From: Mycolicibacillus trivialis | Lineage (GTDB): Bacteria > Actinomycetota > Actinomycetes > Mycobacteriales > Mycobacteriaceae | Assembly: GCF_002102395.1 (NCBI RefSeq) | Contig: NZ_LQPZ01000017.1 | Location: 1-64,000, forward strand | Reading direction: 5' to 3' | Length of the DNA: 64,000 bases | Part shown: piece by piece, positions 48,683 through 57,676 of the stretch | Numbering within the stretch: the stretch's first letter is position 1 | How the letters are laid out: each line of letters begins with the position of its first letter | Position numbers and translations under genes: made by a program | The notes under the pieces: generated by a model | Database searches by the model: none | The model's input: the letters and a program-made list of their open reading frames with translations, nothing else | Told to the model about the DNA's origin: nothing

Positions 48683-49474
48683 TCACAGGTCGGGGATCGG
48701 CAACTCCATGTTGGGGGCGATGAGTCCGCCGTCGACCTCGAGCACCTTGCCGGTCAGGTAGCCGCCCGCCGGGGAGGCCAGATAGACCGCCGCGGCGGCA
48801 ACGTCTTCGGGCTCACCCAGCCGGCGCAGCGGGGTGGCCTGCTCCATCGGGGCGCGCAGTTCGTCGTTGGCCGCCACCATTTCCAGCGCGGACGTCAGGA
48901 TCGCGCCGGGGGCGATCGCGTTGACCCGGACCCGCGGCGCCAGGTCCGCCGCGGCCAGTCGGGTGTAGTGCGCCAGCGCCGCCTTGGCGGTGCCGTAGGC
49001 GGCGAACCCGCGCCCGGCCAGCCGGCCGACCGCCGAGGTGATGTTGATGACCGACCCGCCGCCAGTGTGCTCGAGCATCAGCGGCACCGCCGCGGTGGTC
49101 AATGCGTGCGCGGTGAGCACGTTGAAAACCAGCGCGGCCTTGAGATCGTCGGTCGAGGTGGTCAGCAGCGGCGCGGGCATGGCCCCGCCGACGTTGTTGA
49201 CCACCACGTCGAGTCGGCCGAACGCGTCGACGGCCGCACCGGCCAGCTTTTCGGTCTGCTCCGGGCGGGACAGATCGGCGACGACGACCTCGGCGCGCCG
49301 ACCCGCCTCCCGCACCCGCGCGGCGACCCCGTCCAGGTCGGCGGGGGTGCGCGCCGACACGACGACATCGGCGCCCGCCTCGGCGAACGCCACCGCGATC
49401 GCGGCGCCGAGCCCGCGCCCGGCGCCGGTGACGACCGCGACGCTGCCGTCCAAGCGAAACCTGTCGAGAATCAC
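48683..49474 (-). CDS. Short-chain dehydrogenase/reductase (Rv0927c-like)
   Basis: 263-residue classical SDR. Cofactor motif '[17 protein letters not shown]' (TGxxxGxG), 'NNVGGAMP' (variant NNAG), catalytic Ser in '[11 protein letters not shown]', and '[11 protein letters not shown]' (YxxxK). 'SARTP' after the second strand, with Arg following the Ser, suggests NADP(H). Closing motif '[12 protein letters not shown]' and '[25 protein letters not shown]' are standard. GTG start. Substrate unknown; ku lies 22 bp upstream end-to-start on the same strand. Confidence 0.9.
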   Translation of the reverse strand: MILDRFRLDGSVAVVTGAGRGLGAAIAVAFAEAGADVVVSARTPADLDGVAARVREAGRRAEVVVADLSRPEQTEKLAGAAVDAFGRLDVVVNNVGGAMPAPLLTTSTDDLKAALVFNVLTAHALTTAAVPLMLEHTGGGSVINITSAVGRLAGRGFAAYGTAKAALAHYTRLAAADLAPRVRVNAIAPGAILTSALEMVAANDELRAPMEQATPLRRLGEPEDVAAAAVYLASPAGGYLTGKVLEVDGGLIAPNMELPIPDL

Positions 49475-49496
49475 GCCGTCACGCTAACAAGGCGGC

Positions 49497-50324
49497 TCAG
49501 GACTTGACGCGCGCTTTGCGGCCACCGGATTTCTTCGGCCGCGACTTGACGCTGGCCTCCAGCTTGGCGAGCAGATCCGAGACGTCCTCGGTCTCGTCGA
49601 GTTCGGTGGGCTTCTCCTCGGCGGTGAAGGCCTCCCCGCCGGCCAGTTTGGCCTCGATGAGCTCGACGAGTTGCTCCTGGTACTCGTCGCGGTACTGCTC
49701 GGGGTGGAAGTCCTCGGCCATGGACTCCACCACCTGGCCCGCCATCTTCAACTCGGCCGGCTTGATCTCGACCTTCTTGTCGAGCACCGGGAAATCCGGG
49801 TCGCGGATCTCGTCGGGCCAGCGCAGGGTGTGCACCACCATGACCTGACGTTTGCCGAAGTCGTTGACCCGCAACGCGGCCAGTCGCGTCTTGTTGCGCA
49901 ATGCGAAATGGACGATCGCCACCCGATCGGTCTGGGCGAGCGTCTTGGCCAGCAGCACATAGGATTTGGTGGAACTTCCGTCAGGCTGAAGGAAGTAGCT
50001 GCGGTCATACAGCAGCGGGTCAAGCTGGTCGGCGGGGACGAACTCGGCCACTGAGATCTCCCGGCTGCGCTCCTCGGGAAGATTGGCCAGGTCGTCATCG
50101 GTGATGATCACCGCCTGGCCGTCCTCGGACTCATACGCACGGGCGATGTCGCGGTACTCGACCACCTCGCCGCAGACCTCGCAGACCCGCTTGTAGCGGA
50201 TCCGGCCGTTGTCCTTGGCGTGCACCTGGTGGAACTTGACGTCGTGGTCCTCGGTGGCGGCATAGAGCTTGACCGGCACGTTCACCAGCCCGAAGGCGAT
50301 CGATCCTTTCCAGATGGCCCGCAT
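49497..50324 (-). CDS. ku: DNA end-binding protein Ku
   Basis: Homodimeric bacterial Ku, binds double-strand ends and recruits LigD for non-homologous end joining. 275 residues, starting 'MRAIWKGSIAFGLVNVPVKLY', the near-invariant bacterial Ku N-terminus; 'CEVCGEVVEYRDIARAYE' and 'HFALRNKTRLAALRV' are further Ku landmarks. The C-terminus is Lys/Arg rich ('SRPKKSGGRKARVKS'), consistent with the basic tail that mediates DNA threading. pfkB lies 30 bp upstream on the same strand and ligD is divergent beyond it, so the NHEJ pair is split by one gene compared with Rv0937c-Rv0938. Confidence 0.95.
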   Translation of the reverse strand: MRAIWKGSIAFGLVNVPVKLYAATEDHDVKFHQVHAKDNGRIRYKRVCEVCGEVVEYRDIARAYESEDGQAVIITDDDLANLPEERSREISVAEFVPADQLDPLLYDRSYFLQPDGSSTKSYVLLAKTLAQTDRVAIVHFALRNKTRLAALRVNDFGKRQVMVVHTLRWPDEIRDPDFPVLDKKVEIKPAELKMAGQVVESMAEDFHPEQYRDEYQEQLVELIEAKLAGGEAFTAEEKPTELDETEDVSDLLAKLEASVKSRPKKSGGRKARVKS

Positions 50325-50354
50325 GACAGTCAGTATGCCCGCAGCGGACGCGGT

Positions 50355-51302
50355 CTACCCGTTCTTCGCCGGCCCGAATCGGCGCACCCGGTAGCCGTCG
50401 AGGGCGGCCCGGTCGGGCAGATCGGCGCCCCGGCGCGCCACCGTCAGCGCCGCACAGTCGGTCGCCGATCGCAACGCGGCACCCAGTGTCGTCACGTCGA
50501 TCGCCTGCAGGCCGGCGCGGCGCCGCGCGCCCAGCAGCCCGGCCGCCGACAGCGCGTCGAGCAGTCCGACGGTGAAAGCGTCACCGGCGCCGATGGTGTC
50601 GGCCACTGCGACGGCCTCGGCGTCGACGCGGGCGATCCCGGCGGCGCACAGTGCGAAGGCGCCCCGGTCGCCGAGGGTCACCGCCACCACCGCAGGCCCG
50701 GCCGCCAGCCAGTTGCGGGCCACCTGTTCGACGGGGCGGTCCGGCTCGATCCAGTTCAGGTCCGCCGCGCTGACCTTGACGATGTCGCTGCCCTCGACCA
50801 GCCGTTGGATGCGTTCGCGTGCCAGTCCGCGGTCGGCGAGCAGCGCCGGGCGGATGTTCGGATCGAAGCTGACCGTCGCCGCCGGCCGGTAGGTGTCCAG
50901 CAGGGCGGCGACCGCCAGGCAGCCCGGCTCGACCACCGCGGCCAGCGAGCCGGTGTGCACCACCGCCGGCGGTGGGGTCGCCGGGTTGCCGGAGAGCCGC
51001 CAGTCCAACTCCAGGTGGTAGTCGGCCGCCTTGTCGTCATCGAGGATCGCGCGGGCGGTGGCGGTCGGCCCGGCGACGACGCTGCCCGCCGCCGGGCGCA
51101 CCCCCGCCGAACGCAGGTACGCCAGGATGCGGGCACCGTAGGCGTCGTCGCCGATCCGGGTCACGAAGTCCACCCGGTGCCCCAGCCGGCCCAGGCCGAC
51201 CGCGACGTTGAGCGGGCTGCCGCCGACGTGCTCGCCGAGCACCCGCCCATCCTGTTCGACGATGTCGATGAGTGATTCACCGATCACCAGCGCCCCCAGC
51301 AT
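50355..51302 (-). CDS. PfkB-family carbohydrate kinase
   Basis: 315-residue ribokinase-fold sugar kinase. Signature 1 'GGSPLNVAVGLGRLGHRVDFVTRIGDDAYG' (described by its G-G-x-x-x-N-x-A core) and signature 2 'DTIGAGDAFTVGLLDAL' with the catalytic Asp are intact. 'GESLIDIV' at the N-terminus and the overall length suggest a fructokinase-like enzyme; the sugar is not defined. Start is the ATG at 51302 ('MLGALVIGESL'), since the upstream extension overlaps the ligD promoter. It sits between ku and divergent ligD, 49 bp from the latter. Confidence 0.88.
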   Translation of the reverse strand: MLGALVIGESLIDIVEQDGRVLGEHVGGSPLNVAVGLGRLGHRVDFVTRIGDDAYGARILAYLRSAGVRPAAGSVVAGPTATARAILDDDKAADYHLELDWRLSGNPATPPPAVVHTGSLAAVVEPGCLAVAALLDTYRPAATVSFDPNIRPALLADRGLARERIQRLVEGSDIVKVSAADLNWIEPDRPVEQVARNWLAAGPAVVAVTLGDRGAFALCAAGIARVDAEAVAVADTIGAGDAFTVGLLDALSAAGLLGARRRAGLQAIDVTTLGAALRSATDCAALTVARRGADLPDRAALDGYRVRRFGPAKNG

Positions 51303-51351
51303 GGCTTCGACAGTACCGACGGAACCCCTGCCGACGACGTACGTTGGCACC

Positions 51352-53598
51352 ATGGCAACGTCGCGGGTCCGGCTGACCAACGCCGAGAAGGTGTTGTACC
51401 CGCCGACCGGCCGGACCGCAGCGGTGACCAAAGCCGATGTCTTCGACTACTACACCCGGATCGCCGAGGTCATGCTGCCGCACGTCGCCGGCCGCCCGGC
51501 CACCCGCAAACGCTGGCCCGACGGGGTGGCCGCCGACTCGTTCTTCGAGAAACAACTCGCCGCGTCCGCGCCGGACTGGCTGACCCGCGGCGCGGTCACC
51601 CACCGGTCCGGCACCACCACCTACCCGATCCTCGACCGCGCCGAGTCGATCGCGTGGATCGCCCAGCAGGCAGCCTTGGAAGTCCATGTGCCGCAATGGC
51701 GTTTCGTCGACGGTGAGCCGGGCCCGGCGACCCGGCTGGTCTTCGACCTCGACCCCGGCGAGGGGGTCGGCCTGGTCGAGCTGGCCGCGGTCGCGCGGGC
51801 GATCCGCGACCTGCTGGCCGCACTCGACCTGACCGCGTTCCCGGTCACCAGCGGCAGCAAGGGCCTGCACCTCTACAGCCCGCTGGACCGGCCGGTGAGC
51901 TCACGCGGCGCCGCCACCCTGGCCCAGCGCATCGCCCGGCAACTCGAGCGCGACATGCCCGACCGGGTCACCGCGACGATGGCGCGCAGCGCCCGGGCGG
52001 GCAAGGTGTTCGTCGACTGGAGCCAGAACAACGCCGCCAAGACCACGATCGCGCCCTACTCGCTGCGCGGCCGGCCCGAGCCGACGGTGGCCGCGCCACG
52101 CAGCTGGGACGAGCTCGACGACCCCGGGCTGGCCCAGCTGCGCTACGACGAGGTCCTCGACCGGGTCGCTCGCGACGGCGACCTGCTCGCCGGCCTCGAC
52201 CCGGCCGGACCGGACCGCCTGCAGCGTTATCGCAGCAAACGCGACGCCGCCAAGACCCCCGAACCGGTCCCGGCCGCCTCCCCGGTCACCGGCCACGACG
52301 ACACCTTCGTGATCCAGGAACACCACGCCCGCCGGCTGCACTACGACTTCCGGCTGGAGCGCGACGGGGTGCTGATCAGCTGGGCCGTCCCGAAGAACCT
52401 GCCGGAAAGCCCCGCGACCAACCACCTCGCGGTGCGCACCGAGGACCACCCGCTGGAGTACGCGGGTTTCGAAGGCCGCATCCCGGCCGGCGAATACGGC
52501 GCGGGCACCGTCACGATCTGGGACTCCGGGCGCTACGACACCGAGAAGTTCCGTGACGACGAGGTGATCGTGGTCCTGCACGGGGCCAGGGTGTCGGGCC
52601 GCTACGCGCTGATCCGCACCGACGGCGACCAGTGGCTGGCCCACCGGATGAAAGACCAGAACATCGTCGACTTCGACACCCTGGACCCGATGCTGGCCAC
52701 CGCGGGCCCGGTCGGTGCGCTGCCCGCCGCGCAGTGGGCCTTCGAAGGCAAATGGGACGGCTACCGGATGCTGGTCGACGCCGACCACGGCAGGGTGCGG
52801 CTGCGCTCGCGCAACGGACGCGACGTCACCGGTGAGTTCCCCGGGCTGGCGGGCCTGGCCGACCAGCTCGACCAGCACCGGGCGGTGCTCGACGGGGAGG
52901 TAGTCGCCCTCGACGCAGGCGGCACACCGAGTTTCAGCCGGCTGCAGCGTCGGGCCGGCGGCGCCGACCTTGCGTACTGGGCCTTCGACCTGCTGTACCT
53001 CGATGGGCGCGCACTGCTGCGGGCGAGCTACCGCGACCGTCGCGCACTGCTGGAGACCCTCACCGCCGGAACCGATCTGGTCGTGCCCGAACTGCTCCCC
53101 GGCGACGGAGCCGAGGCGCTCGAAGAAGCGCGAGGCCGGGGCTGGGAAGGCGTGGTCGCCAAGAAGTGGGACGCCGGATACCGGCCCGGGCACCGCTCCA
53201 CGGCCTGGATCAAGGACAAGATCTGGACCACCCAGGAGGTGGTGATCGGCGGCTGGCGGCACGGCGAGCGCGGCAGCGGGATCGGCTCGCTGCTCATGGG
53301 CATCCCCGGCGCCGGCGGACGGGACGCCGCCGGTCTGGAATACGTCGGCCGAGTGGGCACCGGCTTCACCGAGAAGGAACTCGCCGCGCTGCGCGCCCGG
53401 CTCGAGCCGCTGCGTACCCCCGACTCCCCGTTCGCCACGCCACTTACCACCGAGGAGACCCGTGACGTGACCTATGTGCGGCCGGAACTGGTCGGCGAGG
53501 TGCGCTACCAGGACCGGACCGCCGGCGGCCGGCTGCGTCACACCAGCTGGCGCGGGCTGCGCCACGACAAGACCGCCGACGAGGTGGTTCCGGAGTGA
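51352..53598 (+). CDS. ligD: Multifunctional ATP-dependent DNA ligase LigD
   Basis: NHEJ end-processing and sealing enzyme of 748 residues in the mycobacterial order polymerase-phosphoesterase-ligase. Polymerase domain (1-~300): primase-like, with 'LVFDLDPGEG' metal Asp pair and 'PVTSGSKGLHLY'. Phosphoesterase domain (~310-455): 'HHARRLHYDFRLERDG' starting at H324. Ligase domain (~460-748): motif I 'EGKWDGYR' with adenylated K467, later 'VLDGEVVALD', 'EGVVAKKW' and 'WIKDKIW'. ATG at 51352. The FAH-MBL gene begins 13 nt downstream with its own strong ribosome-binding site. Confidence 0.95.
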   Translation: MATSRVRLTNAEKVLYPPTGRTAAVTKADVFDYYTRIAEVMLPHVAGRPATRKRWPDGVAADSFFEKQLAASAPDWLTRGAVTHRSGTTTYPILDRAESIAWIAQQAALEVHVPQWRFVDGEPGPATRLVFDLDPGEGVGLVELAAVARAIRDLLAALDLTAFPVTSGSKGLHLYSPLDRPVSSRGAATLAQRIARQLERDMPDRVTATMARSARAGKVFVDWSQNNAAKTTIAPYSLRGRPEPTVAAPRSWDELDDPGLAQLRYDEVLDRVARDGDLLAGLDPAGPDRLQRYRSKRDAAKTPEPVPAASPVTGHDDTFVIQEHHARRLHYDFRLERDGVLISWAVPKNLPESPATNHLAVRTEDHPLEYAGFEGRIPAGEYGAGTVTIWDSGRYDTEKFRDDEVIVVLHGARVSGRYALIRTDGDQWLAHRMKDQNIVDFDTLDPMLATAGPVGALPAAQWAFEGKWDGYRMLVDADHGRVRLRSRNGRDVTGEFPGLAGLADQLDQHRAVLDGEVVALDAGGTPSFSRLQRRAGGADLAYWAFDLLYLDGRALLRASYRDRRALLETLTAGTDLVVPELLPGDGAEALEEARGRGWEGVVAKKWDAGYRPGHRSTAWIKDKIWTTQEVVIGGWRHGERGSGIGSLLMGIPGAGGRDAAGLEYVGRVGTGFTEKELAALRARLEPLRTPDSPFATPLTTEETRDVTYVRPELVGEVRYQDRTAGGRLRHTSWRGLRHDKTADEVVPE

Positions 53599-53611
53599 AG
53601 AGGAGGACGGC

Positions 53612-55552
53612 ATGCGGTGGGTGACCTTCCGGGACGGCGCCGAGGAACGCACCGGCGTCCTCGACGGCGACATCGTCCACGCGACACCGCGCGGCACGAC
53701 GCTGCTGGAGTTGGTGCGCCGCGGCGCCGACGGGCTGCGCGAGGCGGGCGAGCGGGCGCTGGCCGCCTCGGACCAGACGGTGCCGCTGTCCGCCGTGACG
53801 CTGTTGGCGCCGATCCCGCGGCCACCGTCGATCCGCGACACGCTGTGCTTCCTCGAGCACATGCGCAACTGTCAGGCTGCGCTCGGCCGTGGCCGGGTGT
53901 TGCACGACACCTGGTACCGGATCCCGGCGTTCTACTTCGCCTGCCCGACCACCGTGCTCGGCCCCTACCAGGACGCCCCGATGGCGCCGGGAAGTGTCTG
54001 GCAGGACTTCGAATTGGAGATCGCCGCAGTGATCGGCACCACCGGCGCCGATCTGACCGTGGCGCAGGCCGAGGCCGCGATCATCGGCTACACCATCTAC
54101 AACGACTGGTCCGCCCGCGACCTGCAGCAGTTGGAGGGCCAGCTGGGGATCGGGCAGGCCAAGGGCAAAGACGGCGGGGTCACGCTGGGCCCGTACCTGG
54201 TGACCGCCGACGAGCTCGAGCCCTACCGATGCGGCGACCGCCTCGACCTCTCGGTGACCGCACTGGTCAACGACACCGTGATCGGCTCGGGTTCGACCGC
54301 CCAGATGGACTGGAGCTTCGGTGAAGTCATCTCCTACATCTCCCGTGGCGTCACCCTGGTCCCCGGCGACGTGATCGGCTCGGGCACCGTTCCCACCTGC
54401 ACCCTGCTGGAGCACCTGGATCCCGCGGCGCCGCAGAACTTCCCGGGCTGGCTGCGCGACGGCGACACCGTCACGCTGCGCGTCGACGGACTCGGCGAGA
54501 CCCGGCAGCGGGTACGGGCCACCGCCCGGCCCCATCCGCTGCCCGCGCGGACCAACCCGGACGTGAAACCCGAACCGCGGCCGGCGAACCCGGCGCGCTC
54601 GCCGGTGCCTTACACCCGCGGACTGCACCAGGTGGCCACCGACGCGTGGGCCTGGACGCTGCCCGACGGCGGGTACGGCTGGAGCAACGCCGGATTGGTC
54701 GCCGGTGACGGCGCGTCACTGCTGGTCGACACCCTGTTCGACCTGGACTTGACCGCGGAGATGCTCGCCGCGATGCGCGAGGTCACCGACGGCGCCCCGA
54801 TCACCGATGTGCTGATCACCCACTCCAACGGCGACCACATGCACGGCAACCAGTTGCTGCCGTCCGACGCCCGTATCCATGCGGCCCGGGTCACCGCCGA
54901 GGAGATCGCTCACGGGCGGCCGCCTGCGATGCTGGTGGCCACCCAGATCGGCGACCTCGGCGTGGTAGGGACGCGCTATGCGCGGGAACGGTTCGGCGCC
55001 TTCGACTTCGGTGGCATCACCGTGCGCAACGCGGACATCGTCTTCGATGATGAACTGACCATCGAGGTGGGCGGCCGCACCGTCGTCCTGCGTAACCTCG
55101 GGCCGGCGCACACCGGCGCCGACTCGGTAGCGCACGTCCCCGACGCCGGGGTGCTGTTCGCCGGCGACCTGCTGTTCGTCGGGTGCACTCCGATCGTGTG
55201 GGCCGGGCCGATCCGCAACTGGATCGACGCCTGCGACACGATGATCGCGCTGGACGCGCCGACGGTGGTTCCCGGCAACGGCCCGGTCACCGACCCCGAC
55301 GGTATCGCCGCGGTGCGGGACTATCTGTCCTACATCGTCGACGCCGCCGACGACGCCTACCGGCGCGGACTGGAGTTCACCGCCGCCGCCGACGCGATCG
55401 ACTTGGGCGAGTACGCCGATTGGCTGGACGCCGAACGGGTGGTGACCAACGTCTATCGCCGGTACCGGGAACTCGACGCCGACACCCCGGTGCTGCAGCC
55501 GGCGGAACTGCTGACGCGGCAAGCCGAATGGCTCGCGAAGCGGTCCGGCTAG
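53612..55552 (+). CDS. Fusion of fumarylacetoacetate-hydrolase-family domain and metallo-beta-lactamase-fold domain
   Basis: 646 residues. Residues 1-~305 are a FAH/2-hydroxyhepta-2,4-diene-dioate isomerase-type domain: 'DFELEIAAVIG' (metal Glu pair), 'GYTIYNDWSARDLQ', 'KGKDGGVTLGPYLV' and 'GDVIGSGTVPTC'. After a Pro/Arg linker (~306-330) an MBL domain follows with 'ITHSNGDHMHGNQ': H404, D408 and H409 are in place, but the middle His of HxHxDH is Asn406. 'NLGPAHTGADSVAH' and 'LFAGDLLFVG' supply further zinc ligands. Both activities suggest ring-cleavage product or cyclic ester hydrolysis. AGGAGGA precedes the ATG. It directly follows ligD but is functionally unrelated. Confidence 0.88.
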   Translation: MRWVTFRDGAEERTGVLDGDIVHATPRGTTLLELVRRGADGLREAGERALAASDQTVPLSAVTLLAPIPRPPSIRDTLCFLEHMRNCQAALGRGRVLHDTWYRIPAFYFACPTTVLGPYQDAPMAPGSVWQDFELEIAAVIGTTGADLTVAQAEAAIIGYTIYNDWSARDLQQLEGQLGIGQAKGKDGGVTLGPYLVTADELEPYRCGDRLDLSVTALVNDTVIGSGSTAQMDWSFGEVISYISRGVTLVPGDVIGSGTVPTCTLLEHLDPAAPQNFPGWLRDGDTVTLRVDGLGETRQRVRATARPHPLPARTNPDVKPEPRPANPARSPVPYTRGLHQVATDAWAWTLPDGGYGWSNAGLVAGDGASLLVDTLFDLDLTAEMLAAMREVTDGAPITDVLITHSNGDHMHGNQLLPSDARIHAARVTAEEIAHGRPPAMLVATQIGDLGVVGTRYARERFGAFDFGGITVRNADIVFDDELTIEVGGRTVVLRNLGPAHTGADSVAHVPDAGVLFAGDLLFVGCTPIVWAGPIRNWIDACDTMIALDAPTVVPGNGPVTDPDGIAAVRDYLSYIVDAADDAYRRGLEFTAAADAIDLGEYADWLDAERVVTNVYRRYRELDADTPVLQPAELLTRQAEWLAKRSG

Positions 55553-55561
55553 CCGCTGGCC

Positions 55562-55714
55562 TCAGCAGCGGGTGGCGGCGCGGATCCGGCGCCGGTGCTC
55601 TTCGCTGGTGTGGCGTCCGGCGGTCGCGGGACGCAGGTGGTGGACGGCGTGCTGGTGACCGCAGGGACCGCTGACCACATCCGGTCGCAGTCGATCTTTG
55701 GCGTCCATCAACAT
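55562..55714 (-). CDS. Hypothetical 50-residue protein
   Basis: Possible small gene in an otherwise empty 390-bp gap. The ATG at 55714 is preceded by GAGGGGGG at 5-6 nt, a good ribosome-binding site, and third codon positions are mostly G or C, like real genes here. The product 'MLMDAKDRLRPDVVSGPCGH...' is basic, with seven His, two Cys and C-terminal Cys; no domain recognised. A second Met (55708) is an alternative start. The rest of the gap, 55715-55942, shows nothing I can name. Confidence 0.45.
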   Translation of the reverse strand: MLMDAKDRLRPDVVSGPCGHQHAVHHLRPATAGRHTSEEHRRRIRAATRC

Positions 55715-55942
55715 CAACACCCCCCTCATTCTGTTGACTCGAGATCTGCACGACACACCTCCGGCACGGACCGGTATCGGCGCAGAACTCCTTCCATTCA
55801 ACGGCACCCGCGCGCGGCGCTATCCCCGCGACACGGTGAGGTTCGGCACAGCGTGCGGGCGGCGCGGAGCCGGTCACCGCAACGGGGCACCGACGATGTG
55901 ATGCGGCACGATGCCGACCCGGATGGTGACGCTCGCCACTGC

Positions 55943-56662
55943 TCAGGGTCGCGGCGGCAAGGCCAATTCGACGGTCTCCAGCGGGAACGGCGGGAACCCG
56001 GCCGCCCCACGCACCGACAACGTCCCCCACGGGGTCCGGTCGGAGATCGTGGCGTCGGCGTTGTGCTCGCCGATGCGGAGGCTGACCCGCGACCCGGTCA
56101 CCCGCTCACCGGGGAGGTCGGCGTAGAGCATGCCCTGCCAGTGGTACCGGCCGTCGATCGGGTCGAAATGGCCGGTGAGCCGGACCCGGACGGGGTACTC
56201 CTCGCCGGCGTGGGTCAGCGTCGCCGGGCCGTCGTAGCTGTCCTCGTCGACCCCGACCGACCCGGCCAGGTAGAACCGGGACAGCCCGCGGGTGGGCAGC
56301 ACCGGGTGCACCCGCAGCCGGGAGCGCGCCTCGATGCGGGTGGCGCCGCCGCGCAGCGCCCCCGCCACCACGGCGCCGACGTAGCGGGCCTGTCGCGCGG
56401 TGTGCGGACCGGGGATCCGGAAACGGTTGGGCACCCCGTGCGCGGCGACGATCCGGTCCTCGCGCGCGGTGGTGTCCACAACGATCCGCGCCGAGTGGAT
56501 CTGCCCGTCGGCGCCGGTCACCGTCCAGGTGTCGGTCGCCGAGTCGAAGCGGGTCCGCGCCGGGGCGGCGACGACCGCGCCGTAGGCCAACCGGCCGTGG
56601 GTTCGGGCCGGATCGCCGATCACCAGCACGTCGACGGGATCGGTACCGGGTGTCGCGGTCAC
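55943..56662 (-). CDS. DUF4873-domain protein, partner of the AurF-like oxygenase
   Basis: 239 residues from a GTG at 56662 that overlaps the stop of the upstream oxygenase gene (GTGA). The C-terminal ~110 residues ('YDGPATLTHAGEEYPVRVRLTGHFDPIDGRYHWQGMLY' described by its Y-D-G-P-A start) form the DUF4873 beta domain. The N-terminal ~100 residues ('VDVLVIGDPARTHGRL...IHSARIVVDTT') recall a decayed nucleotide-binding segment of flavin monooxygenases, to which DUF4873 is often fused. Probably an accessory or substrate-binding partner of the oxygenase. Confidence 0.72.
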   Translation of the reverse strand: MTATPGTDPVDVLVIGDPARTHGRLAYGAVVAAPARTRFDSATDTWTVTGADGQIHSARIVVDTTAREDRIVAAHGVPNRFRIPGPHTARQARYVGAVVAGALRGGATRIEARSRLRVHPVLPTRGLSRFYLAGSVGVDEDSYDGPATLTHAGEEYPVRVRLTGHFDPIDGRYHWQGMLYADLPGERVTGSRVSLRIGEHNADATISDRTPWGTLSVRGAAGFPPFPLETVELALPPRP

Positions 56663-57561
56663 AGGAACCCGGCCCGCCGCCACATCCGCCTGCCCAGCCG
56701 ACCCATCAGGCCGACCTCCTCGAAGAAGGCCGCCAGCGGCGCGTACGCCGAGCGGCAGGCCGCCAGGAAATGCGGGTTGCGCCGGGCCACGCGGCGGGCG
56801 GCGCGCCCGTCGAGCCCGACCCGCCGGTACACCGCCGGCATGGTGAACAGGTAGCGGTAGAACGGCCCGCCCACGCCCTGCAGGTTGGCCAGATACATCC
56901 GGCGGTACCAGCTCATCGCCGGCACCTCCTTGCGCAGCCCGTCGCGGGCGAACTGGATGTGGCGGGCCTCCTCGGTGACGTGGATGCGCATCAGCCGCTT
57001 GACGATCGGCTGTAGATCCGGGTCATCGAGGATCTGCCGCTGCAGCGCGTCGAAGATCTCCTCGCCGACCAGGGCCGCGCCCCACAGCACGCTGCCGCGG
57101 AACACCAGCGGCAAAGTGTTGATCACGATGCGCTGGTAGAGCTTCGGGCGCACCGGCACGCCGCCGATGCGGTCGATGGCCTTGCCGAACATCAGCATGT
57201 GCCGGGTCTCGTCACCGAGCTCGGTCAGCTTGTAGTGGGTGGAGCGGGCGGTGGGATTCTGATGCATCATGTCGCGCAGCAGCGCCTGGTTGAGGATGTT
57301 CTCGAACCAGATCCCCGCGGAGAGCAGGTTGACCAACTCCTGGCGGGACATGTCGATCTGCTGCTCGCGGCTCATCGACTCCCACAGGTCGGTGCCGTAG
57401 AGGGTGCACATCCGCGGCGGCAGGAAGAACTTGTCGTCTTCCAGCGGCGCGTCCCAGTCGATGTCGACGATCGGGGCGTAGGACTTCTTGACCGAACCCT
57501 TGAGCAGGCGCTCGGCGACCTGCTCGCGCGGAGTGGCTGCCGACTTGACGACGGTGGTCAT
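56659..57561 (-). CDS. AurF-like di-iron oxygenase family protein (paralogue)
   Basis: 300-residue ferritin-like protein related to the 13666 gene: both share the 'PIVDIDWDAP' / 'PYIDIEWDAP' N-terminal block and the two ligand helices, here 'LTELGDETRHMLMFGKAI' (E-x-x-H) and 'RIHVTEEARHIQFARDGL' (E-E-x-x-H). The first helix pair includes 'GIWFENILNQALLRDMM'. The ATG at 57561 has GGAAAGGAA upstream. Translationally coupled to the DUF4873 gene. N-oxygenation or hydroxylation of a small molecule is the family chemistry; substrate unknown. Confidence 0.83.
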   Translation of the reverse strand: MTTVVKSAATPREQVAERLLKGSVKKSYAPIVDIDWDAPLEDDKFFLPPRMCTLYGTDLWESMSREQQIDMSRQELVNLLSAGIWFENILNQALLRDMMHQNPTARSTHYKLTELGDETRHMLMFGKAIDRIGGVPVRPKLYQRIVINTLPLVFRGSVLWGAALVGEEIFDALQRQILDDPDLQPIVKRLMRIHVTEEARHIQFARDGLRKEVPAMSWYRRMYLANLQGVGGPFYRYLFTMPAVYRRVGLDGRAARRVARRNPHFLAACRSAYAPLAAFFEEVGLMGRLGRRMWRRAGFL

Positions 57562-57676
57562 CGCTGCCGTTCCTTTCCTTGTCGCGACCGGTGAGGCCAT
57601 TAAGGAACACGACACCGCAAGATGTCAATACCCACGGTACCGGATACCTTCGCGTACGGCTGGCTACCCTGCGGGG

